In this document: positions 23,506-28,239 of the stretch, in pieces
How the letters are laid out: each line of letters starts with the position of its first letter
Position numbering within the stretch: position 1 is the first letter of the stretch
Virus record (IMG/VR): IMGVR_UViG_3300002138_000054
Location: 1-28,239 of that record
Origin: a virus
Strand: one strand, 5' to 3'
Length of the DNA stretch: 28,239 nucleotides
The notes under the pieces: generated by a model
Told to the model about the DNA's origin: nothing
Seen by the model: only the letters and a program-made list of their open reading frames with translations
The model's database searches: none
Position numbers and translations under genes: made by a program

Positions 23506-23859
23506 ATGAATTATTCTAAACTAACTAAAATTCAAAAGCGTTGTATTGACGCATTTATTAAACTAAAACCTGAACTTGAAACATGTTCAGAAATTACCCG
23601 ACCAGAAATTGAAGATCTTTTCAAAATTCTATTCGATGCACGCGAATCTGGTGGTGAGAAGATCGGGTACCCAATGTGGCTTGTAAAAGGCGACAAATCA
23701 GCTCGTGGTGTTTATAAGTTTCCCGCGCCTGGTCTTTCTGTAGAAGATTCTCAACCAGCTTCTAAAACTAAAATGGTATTACCTGCTGTAAAAGTTGAAG
23801 AAGAAGATAAAGAATTTTTTACAGATCTAAAAACTTATGGCATTATGGAAACAGCTTAA
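23506..23859 (+). CDS. Stand-alone paralogue of the AAA+ ATPase N-terminal domain
   Basis: This 117-aa protein has no named family that I recognise. It can be aligned with residues 1-75 of the preceding ATPase: 'SEITRPEIEDLFKILFDAR' with 'GCVSRKQIAHTMKKL', 'GEKIGYPMWLVKGDKSARGVYKFPAPGL' with 'GEVKWPIWLMQNRASRGLYLLPGKNL'. A winged-helix-like DNA- or protein-binding module is plausible. The C-terminal part is charged, with 'KVEEEDKEFFTDLKTYGIM'. It has its own promoter and a GAAAGG ribosome site 8 nt upstream. It may compete with or tether to the ATPase, but this is inference. Confidence 0.7.
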   Translation: MNYSKLTKIQKRCIDAFIKLKPELETCSEITRPEIEDLFKILFDARESGGEKIGYPMWLVKGDKSARGVYKFPAPGLSVEDSQPASKTKMVLPAVKVEEEDKEFFTDLKTYGIMETA

Positions 23860-23875
23860 CAAAAGCTGCTTTCTT
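23852..23875 (+). terminator. Possible weak terminator after the small paralogue
   Basis: CAGCTT, loop AACAA, AAGCTG, then CTTTCTT, overlapping the stop codon of the gene. The short 6-bp stem and interrupted T-run make it weak. A second short hairpin, TGAGA/TCTCA (23886-23899), precedes a T-rich stretch. Confidence 0.35.
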
Positions 23876-23934
23876 AATAGTATAGTGAGAATGATCTCAT
23901 TGTGCTTATTTTTATTAACATTATGGAGTTTTAA

Positions 23935-24180
23935 ATGACTAAACTTGCACGTCTTGAATCGTATCTAAACAGTGGCTCAGATGCCACTCCTCGTCAAATC
24001 ACCGGCATGTTCGGGTTGCAGAATCCTACTGCAGCTGTTCATGCACTGCGGAGTAAGGGTGTTTGTGTATACGCAAACCAAGCAGTACTTACGACAGGCG
24101 AGCGTACAGTTAAGTATGCCATCGGCCGACCAACTAAGCGGATGATTTCTGCTGCTCACGCACTTGGTCTATTTGCTTAA
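23935..24180 (+). CDS. Small putative winged-helix protein
   Basis: This 81-aa basic protein reads 'ARLESYLNSGSDATPRQITGMFGLQNPTAAVHALRSKGVCVYANQAVLTTGERTVKYAIGRPTKRM'. The pattern of a helix, 'TPRQITGMFGL', 'AAVHALRSKG' and then a beta hairpin is that of a winged helix-turn-helix domain. Similar small proteins occur in many phages. Binding to DNA and a regulatory role are inferences. The ribosome site GGAG precedes ATG 23935 by 7 nt. No convincing promoter of the 18-bp family was found before it, so it may be read through from 23440. A hairpin/promoter element follows it. Confidence 0.7.
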   Translation: MTKLARLESYLNSGSDATPRQITGMFGLQNPTAAVHALRSKGVCVYANQAVLTTGERTVKYAIGRPTKRMISAAHALGLFA

Positions 24181-24185
24181 TTAAA

Positions 24186-24215
24186 GTGTAATTTAAACGA
24201 GGGTTATGTTATAAT
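24186..24215 (+). promoter_or_regulatory. Sigma70-like promoter for DUF5664-gp45 genes
   Basis: -35 GTGTAA (24186-24191), 18-bp spacer, -10 TATAAT (24210-24215). The -10 hexamer lies in the loop of a perfect 12-bp inverted repeat (24198-24229). It is expected to lead the clamp and clamp-loader genes. Confidence 0.75.
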
Positions 24216-24229
24216 AGACATAACCCTCG
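24198..24229 (+). promoter_or_regulatory. Perfect 12-bp inverted repeat around a -10 box
   Basis: CGAGGGTTATGT, an 8-nt loop TATAATAG, then ACATAACCCTCG, followed by TTTATTA. In read-through RNA this forms a stable hairpin with a moderate U tract, so it can act as a terminator for upstream transcription. On DNA the same dyad embraces the promoter -10 and could be an operator. Confidence 0.7.
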
Positions 24230-24254
24230 TTTATTACTATATGGCAATTAACAT

Positions 24255-24623
24255 ATGACAATTAATTTATTATCGACTGCTAGAGAAACGATTGAAAAAT
24301 CTCAAACTGCTACTACTGGTGGGCGCAAATTCGATGGTAACAAATCTGAATATGGTTTGATTCCGCATATTGCTCTTGAAGAAATGGTTAAAGTTCTTAC
24401 CTTTGGTGCGCAAAAGTATGAACGTGATAATTGGAAAAAAGTACCAGATTCAAAACGCAGATATTTTGATGCTCTTCAAAGACATTTGTGGGCATGGAAA
24501 GGCGATGAGCAAATAGATCCAGAAAGTGGATACCATCACCTAGCGCATGCAATGTGTTGTTTGTTTTTCTTGTATGAGCATGATGTAGTATATTCAAATA
24601 ACGAAGAGATGAAAAAGGACTAA
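24255..24623 (+). CDS. DUF5664-type dATP/dGTP diphosphohydrolase-like protein
   Basis: This 122-aa protein matches the small phage family called dATP/dGTP diphosphohydrolase N-terminal domain (DUF5664), which includes the MazZ enzyme of 2-aminoadenine phages. Features are 'GRKFDGNKSEYGLIPHIALEEMVKVLTFGAQKYERDNWKKV', 'RRYFDALQRHLWAWKGDEQIDPESGYHHLAHAMCCLFFLYEHD', with conserved Glu and His residues of the MazG-like all-helical fold. The expected role is trimming the nucleotide pool. No PurZ or other Z-genome gene is in the window, so the substrate is unknown. It directly precedes the sliding clamp gene (3-nt gap) and so is co-expressed with replication genes. A five-codon frame (24241-24258) overlaps its start. 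Confidence 0.82.
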   Translation: MTINLLSTARETIEKSQTATTGGRKFDGNKSEYGLIPHIALEEMVKVLTFGAQKYERDNWKKVPDSKRRYFDALQRHLWAWKGDEQIDPESGYHHLAHAMCCLFFLYEHDVVYSNNEEMKKD

Positions 24624-24626
24624 CAA

Positions 24627-25292
24627 ATGCAATTATCTAAAGAAACACTAAACATCATTAAAAACTTTTCATTGATCAATGGAAGTTTAATGCTTAAAGC
24701 CGGCAATAAGTTGGCGACAATTTCAGAAGGCAAGAACGTCATGGCAGAAGTGACTATTGCTGAAACATTCCCAAGTGACTTTGGAATCTATGATCTTCAT
24801 GAATTCCTAGGTGTAACCTCTATTTTCGATAATACTGATCTTGACTTTAAAGAAAAGTATACGTTGATCTCTGATTCTACTAATACAAATTCTCGTATTA
24901 AATACTTTGCTGCAGGTGAAGGAGTTGTTAAAGCTCCACCAGCAACAATTAAATTTCCAAATGCAGATGTATCGTTTACACTAGATGCATCACAACTTGC
25001 AATGATTCAACGTACTGCAGGTATTCTTAAGGCAAGTGATGTTACTATTATGGGCGACGGCGTTACACTAAGCGTTATTGTTTCTGATAAAAAGAACGAT
25101 ACAGCTAATGCTTATACCCATTCGCTTGGTATTACTGACGAAACATTTAAAGCTCATCTAAAAGTTGAGAATCTTAAGATGATTCCAAATGATTATGAAG
25201 TGGCTATCTCAAAGAAGAAAATCTCTCGGTTCAAGCACACTGCTTCTGACCTAACATATTTTGTTGCTGTTGAATCTGACTCGGAGTTCTAA
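24627..25292 (+). CDS. 45: Sliding clamp gp45
   Basis: This 221-aa protein matches the trimeric DNA polymerase processivity clamp (T4 228 aa). It has the N-terminal 'LSKETLNIIKNFSLINGSLMLKAGNKLATIS', 'VMAEVTIAETFPSDFGIYDLHEFLGV' and a C-terminal 'YEVAISKKKISRFKHTASDLTYFVAVESDS', in line with the two-domain T4 clamp. Besides tethering gp43 polymerase, it activates gp55-dependent late transcription in T4. The stop overlaps the gp44 start by one base (TAATG). Confidence 0.95.
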   Translation: MQLSKETLNIIKNFSLINGSLMLKAGNKLATISEGKNVMAEVTIAETFPSDFGIYDLHEFLGVTSIFDNTDLDFKEKYTLISDSTNTNSRIKYFAAGEGVVKAPPATIKFPNADVSFTLDASQLAMIQRTAGILKASDVTIMGDGVTLSVIVSDKKNDTANAYTHSLGITDETFKAHLKVENLKMIPNDYEVAISKKKISRFKHTASDLTYFVAVESDSEF

Positions 25293-26230
25293 TGAGCAAT
25301 GCATTTTTATGGGTAGAACGCTATCGTCCTCAAACAATCGATGAGTGTATTCTACCAGACTCGATGAAGAATACATTCAAGGAGTTCATTAACTCTGGTG
25401 AATTGCCTAACTTCTTATTCTGTGGTGGAGCAGGCGTAGGTAAAACTACAGTTGCAAAAGCACTATGTAACGAGATTGGCGCTGAATATCTTTTCATCAA
25501 TGGTTCAGAAGAATCTGGTATCGATGTTCTTCGTAGCAAGATAAAAGGCTTTGCGTCTTCAGTATCACTCACTGATGCTAAGAAAGTCGTTATTCTTGAT
25601 GAAGCAGATTATCTTAACGCAAATTCAACTCAACCAGCTCTTCGTGGATTCATTGAAGAGTTTAGTAATAATTGTAGATTCATCTTTACGTGTAATTTTA
25701 AAAATCGTATTATTGAACCATTGCACTCACGCTGTGCAGTAATTGAATTTAAGATAGATAATCCTGAAAAAGCAAAGATTGCTAGTAACTTCTTTAAGCG
25801 TGTTAAAGGTATTCTTCAAACAGAAAATATTAAAGCTGACTCAAATGTAGTTGCAGAACTTATTAGCAAATATTTTCCAGACTATCGTAGAATCTTAAAT
25901 GAATTGCAAAGGTATTCTGTTAGTGGCGTTATCGATTCGGGTATTCTTGTAAATCTTAGCGATGAATCGTATGTAGAATTAATAAAGAACTTAAAAGCTA
26001 AGAACTTTACTGAAGCACGTAAGTGGGTTGCAAAGAATAGTGATATTGAATCAACTGAATTGTTCCGTAAACTTTATGATAAAGCGATTGATTATCTAGA
26101 GCAAGCATCTATTCCTCAATTAGTTTTAATCCTTGCAGAGTATCAATATAAGGCTGCGTTCGTAGCTGATCGTGAAATAAACACCATGGCAGCTCTTACG
26201 GAGATCATGGCGCAATTGAAATTCAAGTAA
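25292..26230 (+). CDS. 44: Clamp loader large subunit gp44
   Basis: This 312-aa AAA+ protein forms the ATPase ring that opens and loads gp45 (T4 319 aa). Motifs are the N-terminal 'LWVERYRPQTIDECILP', Walker A 'GGAGVGKTTVAKAL' (Lys51), Walker B 'VVILDEAD' (Asp103-Asp106), sensor 1 'FIFTCNF', and the arginine-finger SRC motif 'LHSRCAVIEF' (Arg147). The C-terminal helical collar follows. It sits between gp45 and a small gene before gp62, as in cyanophages. Confidence 0.97.
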   Translation: MSNAFLWVERYRPQTIDECILPDSMKNTFKEFINSGELPNFLFCGGAGVGKTTVAKALCNEIGAEYLFINGSEESGIDVLRSKIKGFASSVSLTDAKKVVILDEADYLNANSTQPALRGFIEEFSNNCRFIFTCNFKNRIIEPLHSRCAVIEFKIDNPEKAKIASNFFKRVKGILQTENIKADSNVVAELISKYFPDYRRILNELQRYSVSGVIDSGILVNLSDESYVELIKNLKAKNFTEARKWVAKNSDIESTELFRKLYDKAIDYLEQASIPQLVLILAEYQYKAAFVADREINTMAALTEIMAQLKFK

Positions 26231-26232
26231 AC

Positions 26233-26532
26233 GTGGAAGATATTATTCTTGCAATTATATTCTTTTTTATTGGATGGCATATGCGTGAAGTATATGCAAA
26301 GTATCTTACTGATAAATGGTTTGAAAGTAAGAGAACTGAATTTGAAAATAGTATAATGCACATTAGAATAGAAGACGACCAAGGTGAATTATATGTATAT
26401 TCAAAAGAAGACAACAAGTATCTTGCTCATGGTAAGAGTAAAGCAAATATTGAAAACATTTTAAATGAAAAATTTCCAGGGAAACTCTTTAATGCTTCTC
26501 CAGAAGATATTGAAAAGCTGAAATCAAAATGA
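26233..26532 (+). CDS. Small membrane-anchored conserved protein between gp44 and gp62
   Basis: This 99-aa protein begins at GTG 26233, 2 nt after the gp44 stop. The N-terminal 'IILAIIFFFIGWHM' is a predicted transmembrane helix, followed by a soluble domain 'MHIRIEDDQGELYVYSKEDNKYLAHGKSKANIENILNEKFPG'. The latter resembles a small conserved domain seen in aquatic T4-like phages at this place. Function is unknown. It overlaps gp62 by 4 nt (ATGA), so it is bound into the clamp-loader operon. Membrane attachment near replication genes is unusual and suggests a possible role in anchoring. Confidence 0.7.
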   Translation: MEDIILAIIFFFIGWHMREVYAKYLTDKWFESKRTEFENSIMHIRIEDDQGELYVYSKEDNKYLAHGKSKANIENILNEKFPGKLFNASPEDIEKLKSK

Positions 26533-26909
26533 CTTTTTTTGATTTTTTAAATGCAATTAATGACAGCAAGAAAGATCTTTTGCGTGAAGATCCTCATTGT
26601 GAAAAAGAATATAATTCGTTTATGATTAATCGCGGATTGTCTTACTTTCCAGATACTATACTTTATGCAAATGAAATGAATTCTGCTGCTCATATTCCAA
26701 AGCAATGGCAGTTTGACTTTTATAGAATAGGTATCTCAAAACGTAAAAGATTTAGTAAATGGCACAAGCGCGAAAAAGATTCTGATGATATTAAACTTAT
26801 AATGAAAGAGTATAATTACTCTTATCAGAAAGCAATACAAGCTTCTGAAATTATTAATGAAACACAGTTGCAAAATCTAAGAGAAAAATATGTAAGTGGA
26901 GGTCGTTAG
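26529..26909 (+). CDS. 62: Clamp loader small subunit gp62
   Basis: This 126-aa protein is the non-ATPase subunit of the gp44/62 clamp loader. The opening 'FFDFLNAINDSKKDLLREDPHCEKEYNSFMINRGLSYFPDTILYANEMN' and 'IPKQWQFDFYRIGISKRKRFSKWHK' are conserved in the T4-like family. It is clearly shorter than T4 gp62 (187 aa) but close to the short versions in aquatic relatives. It overlaps the preceding small gene by 4 nt. A late promoter begins 4 nt after its stop. Confidence 0.93.
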   Translation: MTFFDFLNAINDSKKDLLREDPHCEKEYNSFMINRGLSYFPDTILYANEMNSAAHIPKQWQFDFYRIGISKRKRFSKWHKREKDSDDIKLIMKEYNYSYQKAIQASEIINETQLQNLREKYVSGGR

Positions 26910-26912
26910 TCG

Positions 26913-26920
26913 TATAAATA
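26913..26920 (+). promoter_or_regulatory. Late promoter upstream of regA
   Basis: An exact TATAAATA starts 4 nt after the gp62 stop. Its expected transcription start (about 26926-26927) lies within the 5' arm of an inverted repeat that pairs with the regA start codon. Confidence 0.7.
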
Positions 26921-26973
26921 CTATAGTCATGGCAGATTATGATAACTGTAAAGGACTGTGAAAATGACTATAG
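26921..26973 (+). promoter_or_regulatory. Hairpin predicted to cover the regA start codon
   Basis: CTATAGTCAT (26921-26930) is the exact reverse complement of ATGACTATAG (26964-26973), whose first three bases are the regA start codon. The 33-nt loop includes the AAGGA ribosome site. RNA read through from gp62 carries both arms, whereas late RNA starts inside the 5' arm and would lose most of the stem. A ten-codon frame (26929-26961) lies in the loop. Confidence 0.6.
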
Positions 26974-27386
26974 AATTAATATACTACGATTGGTCGCCCG
27001 ACTCAATGCTCGAAGTGACGTTGCCAGAACCTGATAATTTCTTAAAGGTCCGTGAAACGCTTACTCGAATTGGAGTGGCTTCTAGAAAAGACAAAACACT
27101 GTATCAATCTTGCCACATTTTGCATAAGCAAGGTAGATACTTTATCGTTCATTTTAAAGAGTTGTTTGCGCTTGATGGTAAAGAGGCAAATATTACTTCT
27201 GGAGATATGGAACGTAGAAATACTATCGCTAGTCTCTTATCAGACTGGGGATTGTTGAAGATCGTTTTTCCGGCGAAAGCAGAAAAGCGAGTATCGTTGT
27301 CGCAGATAAAGGTTGTATCCTTCAAGGAAAAACCAGACTGGACGTTAACCGCCAAATATAATATTGGCAAAAAACCAACTAAGTAA
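26964..27386 (+). CDS. regA: Translational repressor RegA
   Basis: This 140-aa protein matches T4 RegA (122 aa), which binds start regions of early mRNAs and stops their translation. Core similarity is strong: 'DNFLKVRETLTRIGVASRKDKTLYQSCHILHKQGRYFIVHFKELFALDGKEANI' (T4: DFLKVKETLTRMGIAN..LYQSCHILQKKGLYYIVHFKEM), then 'LLSDWGLLKIV' and 'VVSFKEKPDWTLTAKYNIG'. It has an N-terminal extension of about 16 residues relative to T4. The frame is open at GTG 26958, but ATG 26964 is preferred (AAGGA 8 nt upstream). The leader can fold over this ATG, so RegA itself appears under RNA-structure control. Confidence 0.95.
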   Translation: MTIELIYYDWSPDSMLEVTLPEPDNFLKVRETLTRIGVASRKDKTLYQSCHILHKQGRYFIVHFKELFALDGKEANITSGDMERRNTIASLLSDWGLLKIVFPAKAEKRVSLSQIKVVSFKEKPDWTLTAKYNIGKKPTK

Positions 27387-27396
27387 TGGAGAATAT

Positions 27397-27609
27397 ATGT
27401 TGAAATTTGAATTGAATCTTGATGAAGCTAATCTAGTTCTAGCTGCTCTTGCAAAAGCTCCTTTTGAGCAAGTAGCAGGTCTTATCGGTAAACTTCGCGA
27501 ACAAGCTCAACCTCAGCTCCCAGCATTGGAAGCTGCACAAAAGGCCGCGCAAGAAGCTGCACAAACTTCTATGGCTAATACGCCAACGGAAAGAACACTG
27601 CCTAACTAA
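27397..27609 (+). CDS. Small conserved phage protein (FELNLDEAN type)
   Basis: This 70-aa protein reads 'LKFELNLDEANLVLAALAKAPFEQVAGLIGKLREQAQPQL' followed by an Ala/Gln-rich tail. Proteins opening with this pattern are frequent in diverse phages, but their function is unknown to me. A longer frame exists from TTG 27364 inside regA. I chose ATG 27397 because GGAG precedes it by 5 nt and because the family begins there. It is predicted helical. It lies between regA and hsp20, and its stop codon lies within the dyad surrounding the next late promoter. Confidence 0.78.
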   Translation: MLKFELNLDEANLVLAALAKAPFEQVAGLIGKLREQAQPQLPALEAAQKAAQEAAQTSMANTPTERTLPN

Positions 27610-27617
27610 TATAAATA
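27610..27617 (+). promoter_or_regulatory. Late promoter upstream of hsp20
   Basis: An exact TATAAATA lies in the centre of the inverted repeat ACTAATATA-AA-TATATTAGT (27605-27624). It would yield an RNA leader of about 110 nt before the hsp20 start. Confidence 0.7.
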
Positions 27618-27623
27618 TATTAG

Positions 27624-27727
27624 TCCCACTCGGGATGGGAACCAGCAGACTTGGCTCTGGTGAAACAATCCAAGGATTCAATGCATGCCAATTTTTGGAT
27701 GCAAAACTTTAACTCGCTTAATAGGAG
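27624..27727 (+). promoter_or_regulatory. Structured 5' leader of hsp20
   Basis: The leader holds several potential stems: TCCCA/TGGGA (27624-27640), ACCAG/CTGGT (27641-27661), and TGCAT-CCAA/TTGG-ATGCA with a one-base bulge (27682-27703). An alternative pairing, ATCCAA (27668-27673) with TTGGAT (27695-27700), excludes the last hairpin. The ribosome site TAGGAG lies at 27722-27727. No tRNA fold fits. A temperature- or state-sensitive leader is possible, but strong pairing to the ribosome site was not seen. Confidence 0.45.
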
Positions 27728-27733
27728 AAAACT

Positions 27734-28219
27734 ATGACTGATTTCAATATCGGTAAAATCGCATTTGGTCCAGCGTTCAAGGACTTCGACAAATTCTTTG
27801 TAGGGTTTGACGATCAAGTAGCTCGTATGCAAAAACTGCATAATGACGTTACTAAAAATTTCCCCAACTATCCTCCATACAACATTCGAAAGAATGGAGA
27901 AAACTCATATACTATTGAGATGGCAGTTGCTGGTTTCGGTCAAAACGAAATCGACATTGAGATCGAAGGTGGTAAGTTAATAGTCAAGGGTAACATTGCT
28001 TCAGCTGACGTAGAAGATAACTTCTTATTTAAAGGTATTGCTAATCGTGCGTTTACTCGTGCATTCTTTATCGATGACAAGTTTGAAGTTAAAGACGCTG
28101 AATTATTTAATGGTATGCTAAAGATTGCTTTGGATCGTTTGATTCCAGAAACGCAGAAACCAAAGAAAGTTCCTGTCAAATCTAAGAGTGAGAAGCAATT
28201 TCTCCAAGAAGGAGAATAA
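27734..28219 (+). CDS. hsp20: Small heat shock protein Hsp20 (alpha-crystallin domain)
   Basis: This 161-aa protein belongs to the IbpA-like small heat shock family that occurs in cyanophages and other aquatic T4-like phages at this site before gene 43. The N-terminal 'FGPAFKDFDKFFVGFDDQVARM' is IbpA-like. The alpha-crystallin domain follows ('YPPYNIRKNGENSYTIEMAVAGFGQNEIDIEIEGGKLIVKG', 'NFLFKGIANRAFTRAFFIDDKFEVKDAELFNGMLKIAL'), with 'LIPE' as the C-terminal anchor-type motif. It prevents aggregation of unfolded proteins, and in phages it may protect virion assembly. Ribosome site TAGGAG lies 6 nt upstream, with a late promoter and structured leader before it. Confidence 0.94.
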   Translation: MTDFNIGKIAFGPAFKDFDKFFVGFDDQVARMQKLHNDVTKNFPNYPPYNIRKNGENSYTIEMAVAGFGQNEIDIEIEGGKLIVKGNIASADVEDNFLFKGIANRAFTRAFFIDDKFEVKDAELFNGMLKIALDRLIPETQKPKKVPVKSKSEKQFLQEGE

Positions 28220-28239
28220 ATGATTCTTTCAATTAAAAA
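28220..28239 (+). CDS. Start of a further gene, cut by the window end
   Basis: ATG at 28220 follows directly after the hsp20 stop and is preceded by AAGGAG (28209-28214), a good ribosome site that lies within the hsp20 end. Only MILSIK can be read. In related phages a small protein and then DNA polymerase gene 43 follow, but nothing here identifies it. Confidence 0.5.

Noticed and set aside
23935-23940. Three-codon frame MEF* directly before ATG 23935 as a leader peptide
   Set aside because: The ATGGAG it starts from is simply part of the GGAG ribosome site context. A similar ATGGAG precedes gene 55, so chance is the better explanation.
27618-27733. tRNA or tmRNA gene in the gap before hsp20
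   Set aside because: The gap has several stems, but no cloverleaf with a paired acceptor end and a GTTC-type T loop could be drawn.

Overview
This window is a section of the genome of a T4-superfamily (Straboviridae/cyanomyovirus-like) tailed phage with a contractile tail. It is AT-rich and densely packed, and every recognised gene lies on the + strand. The gene order is head-neck, tail sheath, portal, prohead, major capsid, then uvsY-uvsW, gene 55, genes 47-46, a CobT/CobS-like pair, genes 45-44-62, regA and hsp20. This matches the layout known from aquatic T4-like phages (cyanophages, pelagiphages and relatives) rather than enteric T4 itself. No photosynthesis or other host-diagnostic gene is present, so the host cannot be named from this window.

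Region 1 (1-13.5 kb) is the late, virion-building block: gp13 and gp14 neck proteins, a fibre-like protein, gp15 sheath stabiliser, gp17 large terminase, gp18 sheath, gp19 tube, gp20 portal, small prohead-core proteins, a small putative virion protein, gp21 protease, gp22 scaffold and gp23 capsid protein. It is served by T4-type late promoters (TATAAATA, or the variant AATAAATA) and closed by a strong intrinsic terminator after gp23. No gp16 small terminase is visible between gp15 and gp17. A relic GIY-YIG homing-endonuclease element sits at the 3' end of gene 17. It has left a duplicated terminase C-terminus downstream of itself, and the functional gene carries a diverged replacement end.

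Region 2 (13.5-20 kb) holds a tail-tube-fold protein, the recombination genes uvsY and uvsW, a small conserved protein, the late sigma factor gp55, and the gp47/gp46 Mre11/Rad50-like nuclease.

Region 3 (20-24.2 kb) is the least understood part. It contains a zinc-metallopeptidase-like/VWA protein, a MoxR/CobS-type AAA+ ATPase, a free-standing paralogue of that ATPase's N-terminal domain, and a small putative winged-helix protein.

Region 4 (24.2-28.2 kb) is the replication block: a DUF5664-type nucleotide pyrophosphohydrolase-like protein, sliding clamp gp45, clamp loader gp44/gp62, the translational repressor RegA, a small conserved protein, an Hsp20 chaperone, and the start of one more gene.

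The regulatory signals separate cleanly. Structural genes, regA and hsp20 carry late promoters. uvsY, gene 55, the CobT/CobS-like genes, the small paralogue gene and the DUF5664 gene each carry a host-sigma70-like promoter of one shared design: TGTAC-type -35, exactly 18 bp, then TATAAT. gp55 and the gp45 clamp, both encoded here, are the proteins expected to activate the late promoters. The most notable findings are the terminase-tail duplication, a regA start codon predicted to be sequestered in read-through RNA but freed in late RNA, two apparently leaderless genes, a promoter wrapped in a 12-bp inverted repeat, and the uncharacterised metallopeptidase-VWA/MoxR cassette.
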